From the NCBI GenBank assembly GCA_963763135.1, contig CAVXNJ010000004.1, positions 434,001 to 498,000 on the forward strand: a stretch of DNA of 64,000 nucleotides. The letters run 5' to 3'. Below, piece by piece: positions 18,224-26,842 of this stretch (its first letter is position 1; every line of letters begins with the position of its first letter). Under the pieces are notes generated by a model. It had not been told where the DNA came from. It saw nothing but the letters and a program-made list of their open reading frames with translations, and did no database searches. Source of the stretch: JANMZO01 sp963763135 (GTDB lineage Bacteria > Actinomycetota > Acidimicrobiia > Acidimicrobiales > JANYDT01). The translations under genes were made by a program, and so were the position numbers.

Positions 18224-18643
18224 ATGAGCAGTGACGAGAGAATCGATTTGGCCGACGCGCTGTTCGGCGCGTGGAGCAGCGGCAACGCCGACGCTCCCGG
18301 GGTCTTCTTCCATCCCGATGGCGTGCTGTACGACATCATTGGCGGCCGGTACGAAGGGTGGCCCTCAATCCGTGGATACTTCGGCAACGGGCTGCTGAAA
18401 TGGCCAGACCTGGTCCTGAAACCTGATGGCTTCTGGACCAATGAGAAGGGCGTCGCGGTCCGCTGGCTCATGTCGGCCACGATTACCAATCCCGCCACGT
18501 TCGGCGACGAGTACGTGGGGCGCAAGTGGAGCTCTGAAGGCATGACGTTTCTCGATATTGAAGATGGACTGGTGCGGCTCGAAGTCGACTATCACGATCG
18601 GGCGGCCGCACCTCGCTCACTCGGCATCGAGGTGAAACGATGA
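18224..18643 (+). CDS. SnoaL/NTF2-fold protein 1
   Basis: 139 residues from the ATG at 18224 (GAGGAG upstream). It shows the NTF2-like pattern: helix LADALFGAWSSG, then FFHPDGVLYDIIGGRYEGWPSIRGYFGN and a curved beta-sheet. Members act as isomerases, cyclases or dehydratases, or are non-catalytic. It is the first of three consecutive genes of this fold and overlaps the second by 4 bp. Confidence 0.7.
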   Translation: MSSDERIDLADALFGAWSSGNADAPGVFFHPDGVLYDIIGGRYEGWPSIRGYFGNGLLKWPDLVLKPDGFWTNEKGVAVRWLMSATITNPATFGDEYVGRKWSSEGMTFLDIEDGLVRLEVDYHDRAAAPRSLGIEVKR

Positions 18644-19110
18644 GTTCCGCAACCGAACTGCCGACCGCACGCGAATCCATCGCCGGCCTGGTGCATCGCT
18701 ACGCCGATGCCGTAGTTCGCCGAGACCAGACCCAGTGGGCCGCCACGTGGTCAGAGGACGCGAAGTGGCACCTGGGCCCCGGCCGCTCGGTCGAAGGTCG
18801 TGAGGCGATCGTTGAACTGTGGGTCAAGGCTATGAGCGGTTTTGCCGCTGTGGTCCAGATGGTCAACAACGGTGAAGTGCACATCGAAGGTGAAACGGCG
18901 ACCGGTCGTTGGTACATAAACGAACACTTCTGCCGCGCCAATGGCATCGTCGGGATACTCCTTGCGTATTACGACGACACGTATGTCAAGGTCGACGGGC
19001 AGTGGTTGTTCGCCAGCCGAGCCCTCGTGCCGCAGTATCAAGGGCCGCCCGATCTGTCGCTCGCGTTCTCAACCGCGTCGAGCAATGAACGAGCCGTGAA
19101 CGAGCAATGA
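18640..19110 (+). CDS. SnoaL/NTF2-fold protein 2
   Basis: 156 residues. ESIAGLVHRYADAVVRRDQT, then WAATWSEDAKWHLGPGRSVEGREAI, is the textbook SnoaL_4 start with the conserved Trp/Asp around the cavity. A LALVPQY-like segment ends the sheet. A member of this group could isomerise or dehydrate a cyclic ketone or enoyl intermediate. Coupled to the preceding gene (ATGA). Confidence 0.78.
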   Translation: MSSATELPTARESIAGLVHRYADAVVRRDQTQWAATWSEDAKWHLGPGRSVEGREAIVELWVKAMSGFAAVVQMVNNGEVHIEGETATGRWYINEHFCRANGIVGILLAYYDDTYVKVDGQWLFASRALVPQYQGPPDLSLAFSTASSNERAVNEQ

Positions 19111-19123
19111 CCGAGCGAACCCG

Positions 19124-19591
19124 ATGACCACAACCGACCATCAGCTTGTCTGTGAGGCCGTCTATACGTACGCCTACGGAATCGACACCCGCGACTGGAC
19201 CCGGTATCGGTCGATCTTTGCCCCGGAGGTAGCCATCGATTTCACGAGCTACAACCCGACGCGCCCACCGGTGATCATGTCAGCCGACGCCTGGGTCGCC
19301 TCGGTCCGACCGCTGTTCATGGGCTTGGCGGCCACCCAACACACAATGAGCAACCCGATCGTCGAAGTAGACCCGGATCGCGCGGTCTGCACGATGTACA
19401 TGCAGGCTGCTCACGCGCTCGACCATGGAAACGACGATGCCTGGTTTACGATCGGCGGCTACTACCGTGACACGCTCGTGCGCACACCCGGCGGCTGGCG
19501 AATAGACGGCGTCACCCTGACGGTGCTTTGGCGGCGAGGCGATGAATCGATCATGGTGGCTGCCGCGAAGCGCGGCGCCGCCGCTCAATAG
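19124..19591 (+). CDS. SnoaL/NTF2-fold protein 3 (BaiE-like group)
   Basis: 155 residues with VCEAVYTYAYGIDTRDWTRY, IFAPEVAIDFTSY and TQHTMSNPIVEV. The Tyr/Asp/His arrangement near the start and TQHTMSN resemble bile-acid 7alpha-dehydratase-like and scytalone-dehydratase-like proteins. A dehydration role on a steroid-like or alicyclic alcohol is possible but unproven. It lies 13 bp after protein 2. Confidence 0.75.
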   Translation: MTTTDHQLVCEAVYTYAYGIDTRDWTRYRSIFAPEVAIDFTSYNPTRPPVIMSADAWVASVRPLFMGLAATQHTMSNPIVEVDPDRAVCTMYMQAAHALDHGNDDAWFTIGGYYRDTLVRTPGGWRIDGVTLTVLWRRGDESIMVAAAKRGAAAQ

Positions 19592-19628
19592 TACGTACAC
19601 AAAGTAATTCGAACCACCAGGAGATCTC

Positions 19629-21164
19629 ATGCCACAATTCGCCCGTCAACTCGCCGAGGAACGCCCCGATGAAATAGCGCTCCGCGATCCCTATCGGGCC
19701 ATGGGATGGGCTGAGGTCGACGACGTCTTGAACCGCGTCGCCAACGGTCTGCTGAACATGGACCTCGGCCCCAAGACCCGGATTGCTGTATTTGCGGAGA
19801 ACGCCGGGGAGACGGCCCTGGCCCACCTCGGCGGGCTGCTCGGCGGCGCCTCGACGGTGCCGGTGAACTTCCACCTCACGGCCGACGAGGCCGCGTACAT
19901 CCTCGAAGACTCGAAGACCCGCGTGCTGTTCCTCGGTCCGGAGACACTGGCGAGGGGAGTGGAAGCGGCGGCTGCTGCAGGTGTTCCGAACGTCATCGCC
20001 TGGAGATGCGCTCCTACCGAAGGCGTCACCGAGTGGACCACATGGCTTGAAGGTAACAGCACAGATGATCCTTCGCTCGACCTAAAGCCGCTGCCCAATC
20101 TGCTGTACACGTCAGGGACCACCGGACGACCGAAGGGCACCGACCTGCCACCGACGATGTTCGCGGGCGGGAGCACGATTGCTGAACACCTTGAGGGTCT
20201 GAAGAAGAACCGCTTCGCGTTGTACGGCACCCACTTGGTGGTCGGGCCGATGTACCACACCGGTCCTCTGAGTGGCATGCGTTTGCTGGTCGCCGGCAAG
20301 CCCTCGGTCACCTTGGCCCGGTTTGATGCGGAAGCCACGTTGGCGGCCATCCAGGACTACCGCACCGAGACGACGGTGATGGTGCCGACGCACTTTGTGC
20401 GACTGCTCGCTCTGCCCGACGACGTGAAGGCGAAATACGACGTGTCGTCGATGAAGATGGTGGCCCACACCGGAGCGAAGTGCCCGATAGACGTCAAGCG
20501 GGCCATGATCGAATGGTGGGGACCGGTGTTTGTCGATAACTACGGAGCGACGGAAGTCGGCACCACCTGCAGCATAAACAGCGAGGACTGGCTCACACAC
20601 CCTGGATCGGTCGGCCGCTGCCTGCCCCCGTTCACGGCACACGTCTTCGACGATGACGGGAACGAACTCGGACCGAACACGGAAGGCCGCCTCTTCTTCG
20701 AGGATGCCACCGGACGAGGCGTTGTCTACCCGAACGATCCGGAAAAGAGCGCGGCCGCGCACATCAAGCCCGGGGTGTTCACGTTGGGCGAGATCGGTTA
20801 CGTCGACCCGGACGGGTTCGTGTACATCACCGACCGCTTCAGCGACATGGTTGTTTCAGGTGGTGCAAATATCTACCCGGCCGAGGCGGAGCAGGTACTT
20901 GTTCAGCACCCCGGAGTGCTCGATGTGGCTTGCATCGGGGTGCCCAACCGCGAGATGGGAGAGGAGCTGAAAGCTCTCGTCATGGTCAAGGACCGGGCCA
21001 ACCCGCCGACGCCGGCCGAACTATTGGTCTTCTGCCGCGAACGGCTGTCGCATTACAAATGCCCGAGGAGCGTGGAGATCGTCGAAGACCTCGGCCGCAC
21101 CACGATGGGAAAGATCAACAAGCGGGCGTTGCGCGCTCCCTACTGGGTGGGCCACACCGACTGA
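19629..21164 (+). CDS. AMP-forming acyl-CoA synthetase
   Basis: 511 residues of the ANL superfamily. Core motifs: A3 YTSGTTGRPKGTD (P-loop, about residue 160), A5 YGATEVG, A7 GEIGYVDPDGFVYITDR, the hinge DRFSDMVVSGGANIYPAE and the C-terminal catalytic lysine in TTMGKINKRAL. It activates a carboxylate as an adenylate and transfers it to CoA. Similar to the FadD-type ligases of actinobacterial steroid and fatty-acid gene clusters. CAGGAGATCTC precedes the ATG. It is the last gene of this plus-strand operon, followed by a hairpin terminator. Confidence 0.92.
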   Translation: MPQFARQLAEERPDEIALRDPYRAMGWAEVDDVLNRVANGLLNMDLGPKTRIAVFAENAGETALAHLGGLLGGASTVPVNFHLTADEAAYILEDSKTRVLFLGPETLARGVEAAAAAGVPNVIAWRCAPTEGVTEWTTWLEGNSTDDPSLDLKPLPNLLYTSGTTGRPKGTDLPPTMFAGGSTIAEHLEGLKKNRFALYGTHLVVGPMYHTGPLSGMRLLVAGKPSVTLARFDAEATLAAIQDYRTETTVMVPTHFVRLLALPDDVKAKYDVSSMKMVAHTGAKCPIDVKRAMIEWWGPVFVDNYGATEVGTTCSINSEDWLTHPGSVGRCLPPFTAHVFDDDGNELGPNTEGRLFFEDATGRGVVYPNDPEKSAAAHIKPGVFTLGEIGYVDPDGFVYITDRFSDMVVSGGANIYPAEAEQVLVQHPGVLDVACIGVPNREMGEELKALVMVKDRANPPTPAELLVFCRERLSHYKCPRSVEIVEDLGRTTMGKINKRALRAPYWVGHTD

Positions 21165-21212
21165 TCCCTCAACTGCCGGTCCCTCAACTACTGATCCCTC
21201 AACTACTGATCC

Positions 21213-21240
21213 CTGCCCGCGTCGTCAGCGACGCGGGCAG
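21213..21240. terminator. Hairpin terminator between convergent operons
   Basis: A perfect 12-bp stem (21213-21224 with 21229-21240, loop TCAG) lies between the acyl-CoA synthetase and the minus-strand DinB-type gene and can serve both strands. There is no clear U-tract. It is preceded at about 21162-21214 by a small tandem repeat of the unit CTGATCCCTCAACTA (nearly three copies). Confidence 0.75.
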
Positions 21241-21253
21241 CGCAACGTGATCT

Positions 21254-22036
21254 TCAGATGATATTGAGCGCGTCGAGCGTTGGTGCGGCGGCTTGCGCAT
21301 CACCTTCGATCGAAGCCGAGGTCCGCCAGTCAGCGCGTTTGGTACCCCAGGACACGAAGCTATGCGCGCTTGTCGTGACCGTGGGAGAGGCAGCGTCGCG
21401 GCCCGGCGTGACGGTCCACAGCGGTGTCCCTGGGGTGAGGGTGTACTCACCGGCTGCGGGTCCTTCGAATTTCAGGTTGACACCCTGATCGCACGTCGAA
21501 AGGGCGCTCTGACACATCTGCGGGAGGCCGGCCAGCATCCACTCCAGCGTCGCCGTCAGTGCATCGTGGTCATGGGGTAGCTCTGCAGCGCGGGTGATGG
21601 CGTGGCCGATGTCGTGGCGTAGGTGACAGTAGTGGTCGAAGACGATGGCATTACCAAGCAGGTGCATCGGGTGGGACCCGAGGTTGGCCAACGGGATGAC
21701 GGCGTCGGCCATCGGGGGTGACTGCAACGCGCTGAGTGCAGCAAGACCCTTGTCGGCCCACTCGTCGTACTCGTCGACTACCTGTTGAGTCGTCCACGTT
21801 CGGCGGGCCTGGACCGGAACTTCGGCGTTCTGCTCCACATCGGGGCTGCTACCGCCTTCGATCGTGGTGGGGTCGGCAATCGAATGGAAGACCGACGCCA
21901 TGTGGCACACCACGTCTTGTACGGACCAGCCCGTGCAGCCCGATGGGGCCGACCACTCCTCGGCAGTCAGCGACCCGATGAGATCGCGCGCCCTCGCTAT
22001 CTCGGTCTGAAGGGCGGCGATCGTGGACGCGGTCAT
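21254..22036 (-). CDS. DinB / mycothiol maleylpyruvate isomerase-like protein
   Basis: 260 residues from the ATG at 22036, preceded by CAGGAGA; longer frames upstream have no similarity. N-terminal MDMPI domain: LTAEEWSAPSGCTGWSVQDVVCHM, then DHYCHLRHDIGHA, giving the metal-site histidines of the DinB four-helix fold. A C-terminal beta region (FEGPAAGEYTLTPG, WGTKRADWR) is the usual MDMPI_C-type tail. Members use mycothiol in actinobacteria; the reaction here is unknown. Confidence 0.8.
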   Translation of the reverse strand: MTASTIAALQTEIARARDLIGSLTAEEWSAPSGCTGWSVQDVVCHMASVFHSIADPTTIEGGSSPDVEQNAEVPVQARRTWTTQQVVDEYDEWADKGLAALSALQSPPMADAVIPLANLGSHPMHLLGNAIVFDHYCHLRHDIGHAITRAAELPHDHDALTATLEWMLAGLPQMCQSALSTCDQGVNLKFEGPAAGEYTLTPGTPLWTVTPGRDAASPTVTTSAHSFVSWGTKRADWRTSASIEGDAQAAAPTLDALNII

Positions 22037-22088
22037 TGGGTCTCCTGGTGATTGTTCGCGCGAAAGATGATTGGGAACCGCACGGAAC

Positions 22089-22631
22089 TTACCCGCTGGT
22101 GGTCGGATCGCGCCGGACCGTGACGGGCCGTGTGCCCGTGGCTTCACGACTCCACAACACGTCGAAATCACGTGCGATGTCGAGCACGTGGAAGGCGCGG
22201 CCGATACCAACGCAAAAGCCAACGGTCACCGTGAGCTCAAGGATTTCCGTGTCGCTGAAGTGGACCTTCAGGCGGGTGAACATGTCGTCGCCGATCGACG
22301 TGTGATCGAACGCGAACTTCTCCGCGAACTCGATGGCCAACTTCTCTCGGGGCGTGAAGGAGTCTGTCGTTTCGTACTGGTGGACGAGGTTGTAGAGCTC
22401 GTCGGTGAGGCCCTGCTGCATCGCCGATGCAGCGCGAGTGTTCAGTCAAACAGTGCATTCGTTGAGTTGTGCGATGCGCATGCGGGCGACCTCGCGCTCA
22501 CGTATCGGTAGGCTGCTGGCTTCGTAAACGGCTTTGCCGAGAGCGCCCACGCCTGCCCCCATGTGCGGGGCGAGCAACCAGAGTCTCGATGCCTCGAGAC
22601 CCTCGCCGTCGGGTACGTCGATTCGTGCCAT
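22089..22631 (-). CDS. AhpD/carboxymuconolactone decarboxylase-like protein, candidate selenoprotein (CxxU)
   Basis: 180 residues if the in-frame TGA at 22448-22446 is read as selenocysteine at position 62. The start is ATG at 22631 behind a strong GAGGAGG. The reading frame continues unbroken on both sides of the TGA and both halves belong to one CMD/AhpD domain: REVARMRIAQLNECTV before and LNTRAASAMQQGLTDE after, with VTVGFCVGIGRAFHVLDI near the C-terminus. The TGA takes exactly the place of the second cysteine of the redox CxxC motif, giving CTVU. A perfect 8-bp stem with loop GGC starts 12 nt after the TGA, matching known properties of bacterial SECIS elements. AhpD-like and CMD-domain selenoproteins are known from marine metagenomes. 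Alternatives are a nonsense mutation or a base error. No sel gene is in the window. Confidence 0.7.
22415..22433 (-). promoter_or_regulatory. SECIS-like hairpin
   Basis: On the mRNA, 12 nt after the in-frame UGA, GCUGCAUC pairs perfectly with GAUGCAGC around a GGC loop. The UGA-to-loop distance is 20 nt and the loop begins with G; both fall within the ranges used for bacterial SECIS prediction. Part of the coding sequence. Confidence 0.55.
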
Positions 22632-22779
22632 GAAGCCTCCTCGGGCTGTGCGGACGATGCCGCTAGCGGCGAAACTAGCGCGTGCTGCGTTCTTGTGCAC
22701 GATGAGGGCGTCGACCGGAATGGGTCGAAGTGGTCGACGTTTCGAGTGCGTGCCTGAACCCTTCGCCGCTGTCCGTTAG

Positions 22780-22799
22780 AACTAATTGACTGATTAGTT
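22780..22799. promoter_or_regulatory. Palindromic operator, TetR-like
   Basis: AACTAAT-(6 nt)-ATTAGTT is a perfect 7-bp inverted repeat in the 270-bp divergent gap between the CMD-like gene and the ABC binding-protein gene. AT-rich arms of this size in a GC-rich genome, 102 bp before the binding-protein start, suggest a repressor site controlling one or both operons. The regulator is not adjacent. Confidence 0.55.
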
Positions 22800-22901
22800 A
22801 ATGGCTGCTTGACTACCTGTGTCGCCGGTCACAAGGCGACTCGACGCAGAACACCACCCGGATTCACGCCGACAAACATCACCACAACCTCAGGGGGAAA
22901 C

Positions 22902-24353
22902 ATGCTCAGAAGAAGGTCCTTGACCGCGGCGACCGTACTCGCCGTCGTGGCAAGTACAGGTGTGGCATCGACGTCTAGCTTCGCTGCAGCGAAGAAGACG
23001 ACGACGGCCGCATCATGCAAGATCGCCACCAACGCGGCGTTGGAGAAGTCCAACGGGATCAATGCGAGTTGGGCCAAGGCGGTCTATGACTGCACTGCGA
23101 AAAAGCCATTGAAGGCCACCGGTTCCCCAATCGTCGTGGGAATGCAGAACCCCGAAGGTGACCCCAACGGTTCATTCCCGGAATACAGGATTTCGGCGCA
23201 GGCGGCCGAGCAGTTCATCAACAACGAACTCGGGGGAATCGGTGCCGATTATGCGAAAGGAAAGCCGGGCCGCCCGATCAAGCTCGAGGTGTGTTCCGTC
23301 GCGATCAGTCCTGCGGACAATCAACGGTGCGCGAACGAACTGGCATCCAAGAAGCCCGCAGCGGTTCTGTCGACGATCAACTTCTTCGGCAACCACTTCG
23401 CCACGTTCAACGCAGCCAAGGTTCCGGTAATCGTCATAACGCCCGTTACCGCCCTTGACTTCACGAGCCCGGGTACATTCGCAATTGGCGGCGGCGGTGG
23501 CTGCCTCGGCGTCCACACCGGTCTGATCGAGTACGCGACCAAGGACCTGAAGGCCAAGAACGTCGCGGTCCCGTGGGCCAACACGGCTCCCGGAGTGTTC
23601 TGCTACAACGACCTTGAGAAGAAGCCGCTGAACGTTCTGAACGGCACGACTCCCGGCACCGGTAACACCGCCGCCGGAACGATCAAGGACCTCAAGCACA
23701 TTGGCGTGCCGATCCTTCCCGGACAGGCCGACGTGACCGCGCAGGCTCAGCAGGTTCTCGATTTCAAGCCCGACGCTATTGTGTTCTCGGCGCAAGGTGC
23801 TGACTGCTGGACCTTCGTATCGGCGCTCGGCAAGCTCGGTTGGACGCCGTCGAAGATTCCGCTTGTACTTTCCGGCGCATGCACCGACGACGTGAAGGCG
23901 AAGGAGGCCGGCGATCTTGCAAAGGGGATCTACTTCATCGGTTCCACGCCCATCACGAACCTCGGTGCCCTCTCGGGTCTGTTCCTCCAGGAAGGCAACA
24001 TCTACAAGGACAAGAGCATCAAGTACGGAGCGAAGGACGAGTACCTCAAGGGCTTCGCCACCCAGGGCTTCGCCGGAATGATGAATTTCTGGGAGCAGGC
24101 CAACCTCGTTGCGAAGGGCAATGCAGCGAAGGTCACCGGCGACAGTGTCGAAAAGCAGTTCGCCGCCTCGACGAATTCGCACGCATTCGGCACGAGCCCA
24201 CTCAACTGTGCCGGAGCCCCCGCGCCGTACATCGCGACTTGCAACACCGCGGTGACCGCCCAGCAGTGGAACGGCAACGGCTATGACGTCAAGCGCAAGG
24301 ACTTTTCGGGTCTCTACTTGATCAAGGGCACTGCGCTCGATTTTGGCAAGTAG
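22902..24353 (+). CDS. ABC transporter substrate-binding protein, branched-chain amino acid type
   Basis: 483 residues from the ATG at 22902 (AGGGGGAAAC upstream; a longer open frame exists but lacks the signal peptide start). The N-terminus MLRRRSLTAATVLAVVASTG is a Sec signal peptide ending near SFAAA. The mature part is a periplasmic-binding-protein type I (Peripla_BP_6) fold: IVVGMQNPEGDPNGSFPEYR, ICSVAISPADNQR-type second segment, ALDFTSPGTFAIGGGGGCLG. No lipobox Cys is visible. Homologues in catabolic clusters bind hydrophobic acids rather than amino acids. It heads an operon with permease and two ATPases but is followed by two strong hairpins, which should make its mRNA more abundant. 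Confidence 0.88.
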   Translation: MLRRRSLTAATVLAVVASTGVASTSSFAAAKKTTTAASCKIATNAALEKSNGINASWAKAVYDCTAKKPLKATGSPIVVGMQNPEGDPNGSFPEYRISAQAAEQFINNELGGIGADYAKGKPGRPIKLEVCSVAISPADNQRCANELASKKPAAVLSTINFFGNHFATFNAAKVPVIVITPVTALDFTSPGTFAIGGGGGCLGVHTGLIEYATKDLKAKNVAVPWANTAPGVFCYNDLEKKPLNVLNGTTPGTGNTAAGTIKDLKHIGVPILPGQADVTAQAQQVLDFKPDAIVFSAQGADCWTFVSALGKLGWTPSKIPLVLSGACTDDVKAKEAGDLAKGIYFIGSTPITNLGALSGLFLQEGNIYKDKSIKYGAKDEYLKGFATQGFAGMMNFWEQANLVAKGNAAKVTGDSVEKQFAASTNSHAFGTSPLNCAGAPAPYIATCNTAVTAQQWNGNGYDVKRKDFSGLYLIKGTALDFGK

Positions 24354-24360
24354 CGCTTCG

Positions 24361-24390
24361 GTGAGCCTCCGGCCTGGACCGGAGGCTCAC
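24361..24390 (+). terminator. Strong hairpin after the binding-protein gene
   Basis: Perfect 12-bp stem GTGAGCCTCCGG / CCGGAGGCTCAC with a 6-nt loop, 8 bp after the stop codon and without a T-tract. It may terminate part of the transcripts or protect the 3' end of the binding-protein message. Confidence 0.75.
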
Positions 24391-24406
24391 TGATCCATCG
24401 TCGCTT

Positions 24407-24439
24407 GGTCCGGGCCGACCCTATCGGTCGGCCCGGACC
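24407..24439 (+). terminator. Second strong hairpin before the permease gene
   Basis: Perfect 14-bp stem (24407-24420 with 24426-24439, loop CTATC), 17 bp after the first hairpin. Tandem hairpins between a binding protein and its permease are a common way to lower distal expression. Confidence 0.75.
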
Positions 24440-24511
24440 TTGCCGCACTCAGGCGAGACCGCTCGCCACAGGTTCGTTAACAGCAGTTTTTGAGTTGAGC
24501 GTTGGGGAGTT

Positions 24512-26842
24512 ATGAAAGACGCTATTGCGTTCCTTCTTCTGGGACTTGGGTCGGGTGGCTTCTTCGCCATCTTGGCCATCGGCATCGTGATTGCGTTTCG
24601 CGGATCGGGTGTCATCAATTTTGCGCAGGGCGCGATTGCCATGTTTGTGGCGTTCGAGTACATCACTGTCCGGAAAAAGGGTGTGCTGATCTTGCCGTGG
24701 GTGGATGTTTTGCCCACCCGTTCGTTGAACCTTCCGGTGAAGATCACGCTGAGCAAGTCGGGTTCGGTTGGGTACATCCCTGGCTTTATCATCGCGATGC
24801 TGATGGCGATTCTGCTCGGGGTGATGGTCCACTATCTCGTGTTCCGGCCGCTTCGCAATGCAGCGCCGCTCGGCAAAGTGATCGGCTCACTCGGCACCAT
24901 GCTTTACCTGCAAGGTATTGCGTTGAAGAACTTTGGTACCGACAACCCGCAGCCGTTGGTCGTGTTTCCCAAGGGCCTTTACAACAACTTCTTCTGGACG
25001 GGTAAGCCGATTGCCCGCGAGTCGTTTTGGATGGCCGTTTTTTCCGTGGCGCTCGGCCTTGGCCTCTGGTCGCTCTATCGATTCACCCGTTTTGGCCTCG
25101 CCACCCGAGCAGCCGCAGGCAACGAGAAGGGTGCCGTCCTGCTCGGTTATTCACCCGATCGACTGGCCCTTGCGAACTGGATCATCTCCGCCGGCAGCGC
25201 CGGCCTCGCCGGAATTCTCGTCGGCTCCATCACCGGTGCACTCAACCCGGTCAAGTTCTCGACGCTCGTCATCGCCGCTCTCGGTGCCGCCCTGATTGGC
25301 CGTCTTTCATCGATTCCACTGGCGCTTGCGGGTGGCATTGTCATTGGCATGCTGCAGACGTTCACCACGACGTGGTTGCCATCGCACAAGTGGTTCCCGT
25401 TGTGGATGCAAGGACCGAGCCGCGATGCGCTTCCGCTCGTGGTCATCGTGCTGGTGCTCATCCTTCGTGGGAAATCGTTGCCGATCCGCGGCACGGTCGA
25501 GGAAAAGCGCCTTCCGCTCTCGCCGTACCCCAAGCGCGTCTGGCAGCACACCCTCATCTGGGGTGGGTTGGCGATCATTGCGGCATTCAAGTTCGAAGGA
25601 ACGAAGTGGGGCCTTCCGCTAACGACGTCGTTGATCGCCGCGATGGTCATGCTGAGTTACGTCGTCCTCACCGGCTACGTGGGGCAGATCTCACTTGCGC
25701 AGATGTCGATCGCAGGTGTTGCCGCATTCCTCATGGCTCGCATGATGGCGGATGGAAAAGTGTCGGCGCTGTCACCGTTTGCGGTAAACGGTCCCAACCT
25801 GCCGTGGCCCATCGCCGCCGCTATCGGAGTGGTCGTGGCGGTGGTCGTCGGCATGCTGCTTGGTCTTCCGGCCCTCCGCATTCGGGGTGTGCAACTCGCC
25901 GTAGTCACGATTGCCGCGGCGGTGTCGCTGCAAACCCTGTACTTCGAGAACGAGAAGTTCACGGGGCTCACGGCCGGATCGAACGCGTTGGTAAGTGACC
26001 CTACGTTCTTCGGACTCGACATCAAGTCCACTGGTGCGAGCGGCCTCAACGACAACCCACATTTCACCATCTTCTGTGTGGTCGTGCTCTGCCTGCTTTG
26101 TGTTGCCACCGCCAACCTGCGCCGAAGTGGGACCGGCCGGCGGATGTTGGCGGTTCGCGCCAACGAGAGAGCGGCGGCCGCGTCCGGCGTAAGCGTGATG
26201 GGCACCAAGTTGCTGGCCTTCGGTCTTTCCTCTGCGATCGCCGGCATGGCCGGGGTCATGTCGGCGTTCCAGCAGGTGTCGGTGAGTTCGGCGAACTGGG
26301 TGTTCGGGTTCAGCCTCGCGGTGCTGGCGTTCAGCTACCTAGGTGGTATCACCTCGATCAACGGCGCCATCGTTGGCGGCCTCCTGTTCGCTAACGGGCT
26401 TGTCACCGTGTTCGGAAATCATCACTATCAGGGGGTGTTGGATTACAGCACGATCATCGGCGGCGCAGCCATGATCTTCACCGCTATTCGCAATCCGGTC
26501 GGCATTGCCCCGTCGCTCCAGGCGCCGTTGCAGCATCTCGGAACCTGGCTCAAGGCGGCCCGTGGTCCCGAATGGCTCACCGCCGTGAAGCGCGTCACCC
26601 CCGGACTCGTCGTTGCCATGATCCCGATCAGCCTCCTGCTGTGGAACAAAGCCACTGAATTCCGTAACTGGTTCCTCCTCATGGTTCCGGTCCTCGGACT
26701 GTTCCTGCGTGGAATCGGCCTTGAGATCTACGGTGCGATCAAGGCATCGGCAGCGAAGCGGCGAGGTGTCGAATCGCCACCGCCCATTCGGCCCGAAGCT
26801 CGAGAAGTAAGTGCACCTATGGAGTCCGGGAGCCTGGTATGA
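24512..26842 (+). CDS. Fused LivH-LivM type ABC permease
   Basis: 776 residues, about 16-18 hydrophobic segments. The first half (to about residue 330) is LivH-like, with RGSGVINFAQGAIAM and an EAA-like loop RAAAGNEKGAVLLGYSPDRL. The second half (about 360-680) is LivM-like, with LTGYVGQISLAQMS and its own EAA-like loop LAVRANERAAAASGVSV. A further C-terminal pair of membrane helices and a Pro-rich cytoplasmic tail follow. In most bacteria these are two proteins; fusions are frequent in actinobacterial catabolic clusters. GGGGAG precedes the ATG. Overlaps the ATPase gene by 4 bp. Confidence 0.9.
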   Translation: MKDAIAFLLLGLGSGGFFAILAIGIVIAFRGSGVINFAQGAIAMFVAFEYITVRKKGVLILPWVDVLPTRSLNLPVKITLSKSGSVGYIPGFIIAMLMAILLGVMVHYLVFRPLRNAAPLGKVIGSLGTMLYLQGIALKNFGTDNPQPLVVFPKGLYNNFFWTGKPIARESFWMAVFSVALGLGLWSLYRFTRFGLATRAAAGNEKGAVLLGYSPDRLALANWIISAGSAGLAGILVGSITGALNPVKFSTLVIAALGAALIGRLSSIPLALAGGIVIGMLQTFTTTWLPSHKWFPLWMQGPSRDALPLVVIVLVLILRGKSLPIRGTVEEKRLPLSPYPKRVWQHTLIWGGLAIIAAFKFEGTKWGLPLTTSLIAAMVMLSYVVLTGYVGQISLAQMSIAGVAAFLMARMMADGKVSALSPFAVNGPNLPWPIAAAIGVVVAVVVGMLLGLPALRIRGVQLAVVTIAAAVSLQTLYFENEKFTGLTAGSNALVSDPTFFGLDIKSTGASGLNDNPHFTIFCVVVLCLLCVATANLRRSGTGRRMLAVRANERAAAASGVSVMGTKLLAFGLSSAIAGMAGVMSAFQQVSVSSANWVFGFSLAVLAFSYLGGITSINGAIVGGLLFANGLVTVFGNHHYQGVLDYSTIIGGAAMIFTAIRNPVGIAPSLQAPLQHLGTWLKAARGPEWLTAVKRVTPGLVVAMIPISLLLWNKATEFRNWFLLMVPVLGLFLRGIGLEIYGAIKASAAKRRGVESPPPIRPEAREVSAPMESGSLV

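Noticed and set aside
22446..22700. Two separate small genes in place of the CMD-like gene
   Set aside because: Both halves are in the same frame, complete one domain and are split only by the TGA at the CxxC motif; the downstream half has no ribosome-binding site of its own.
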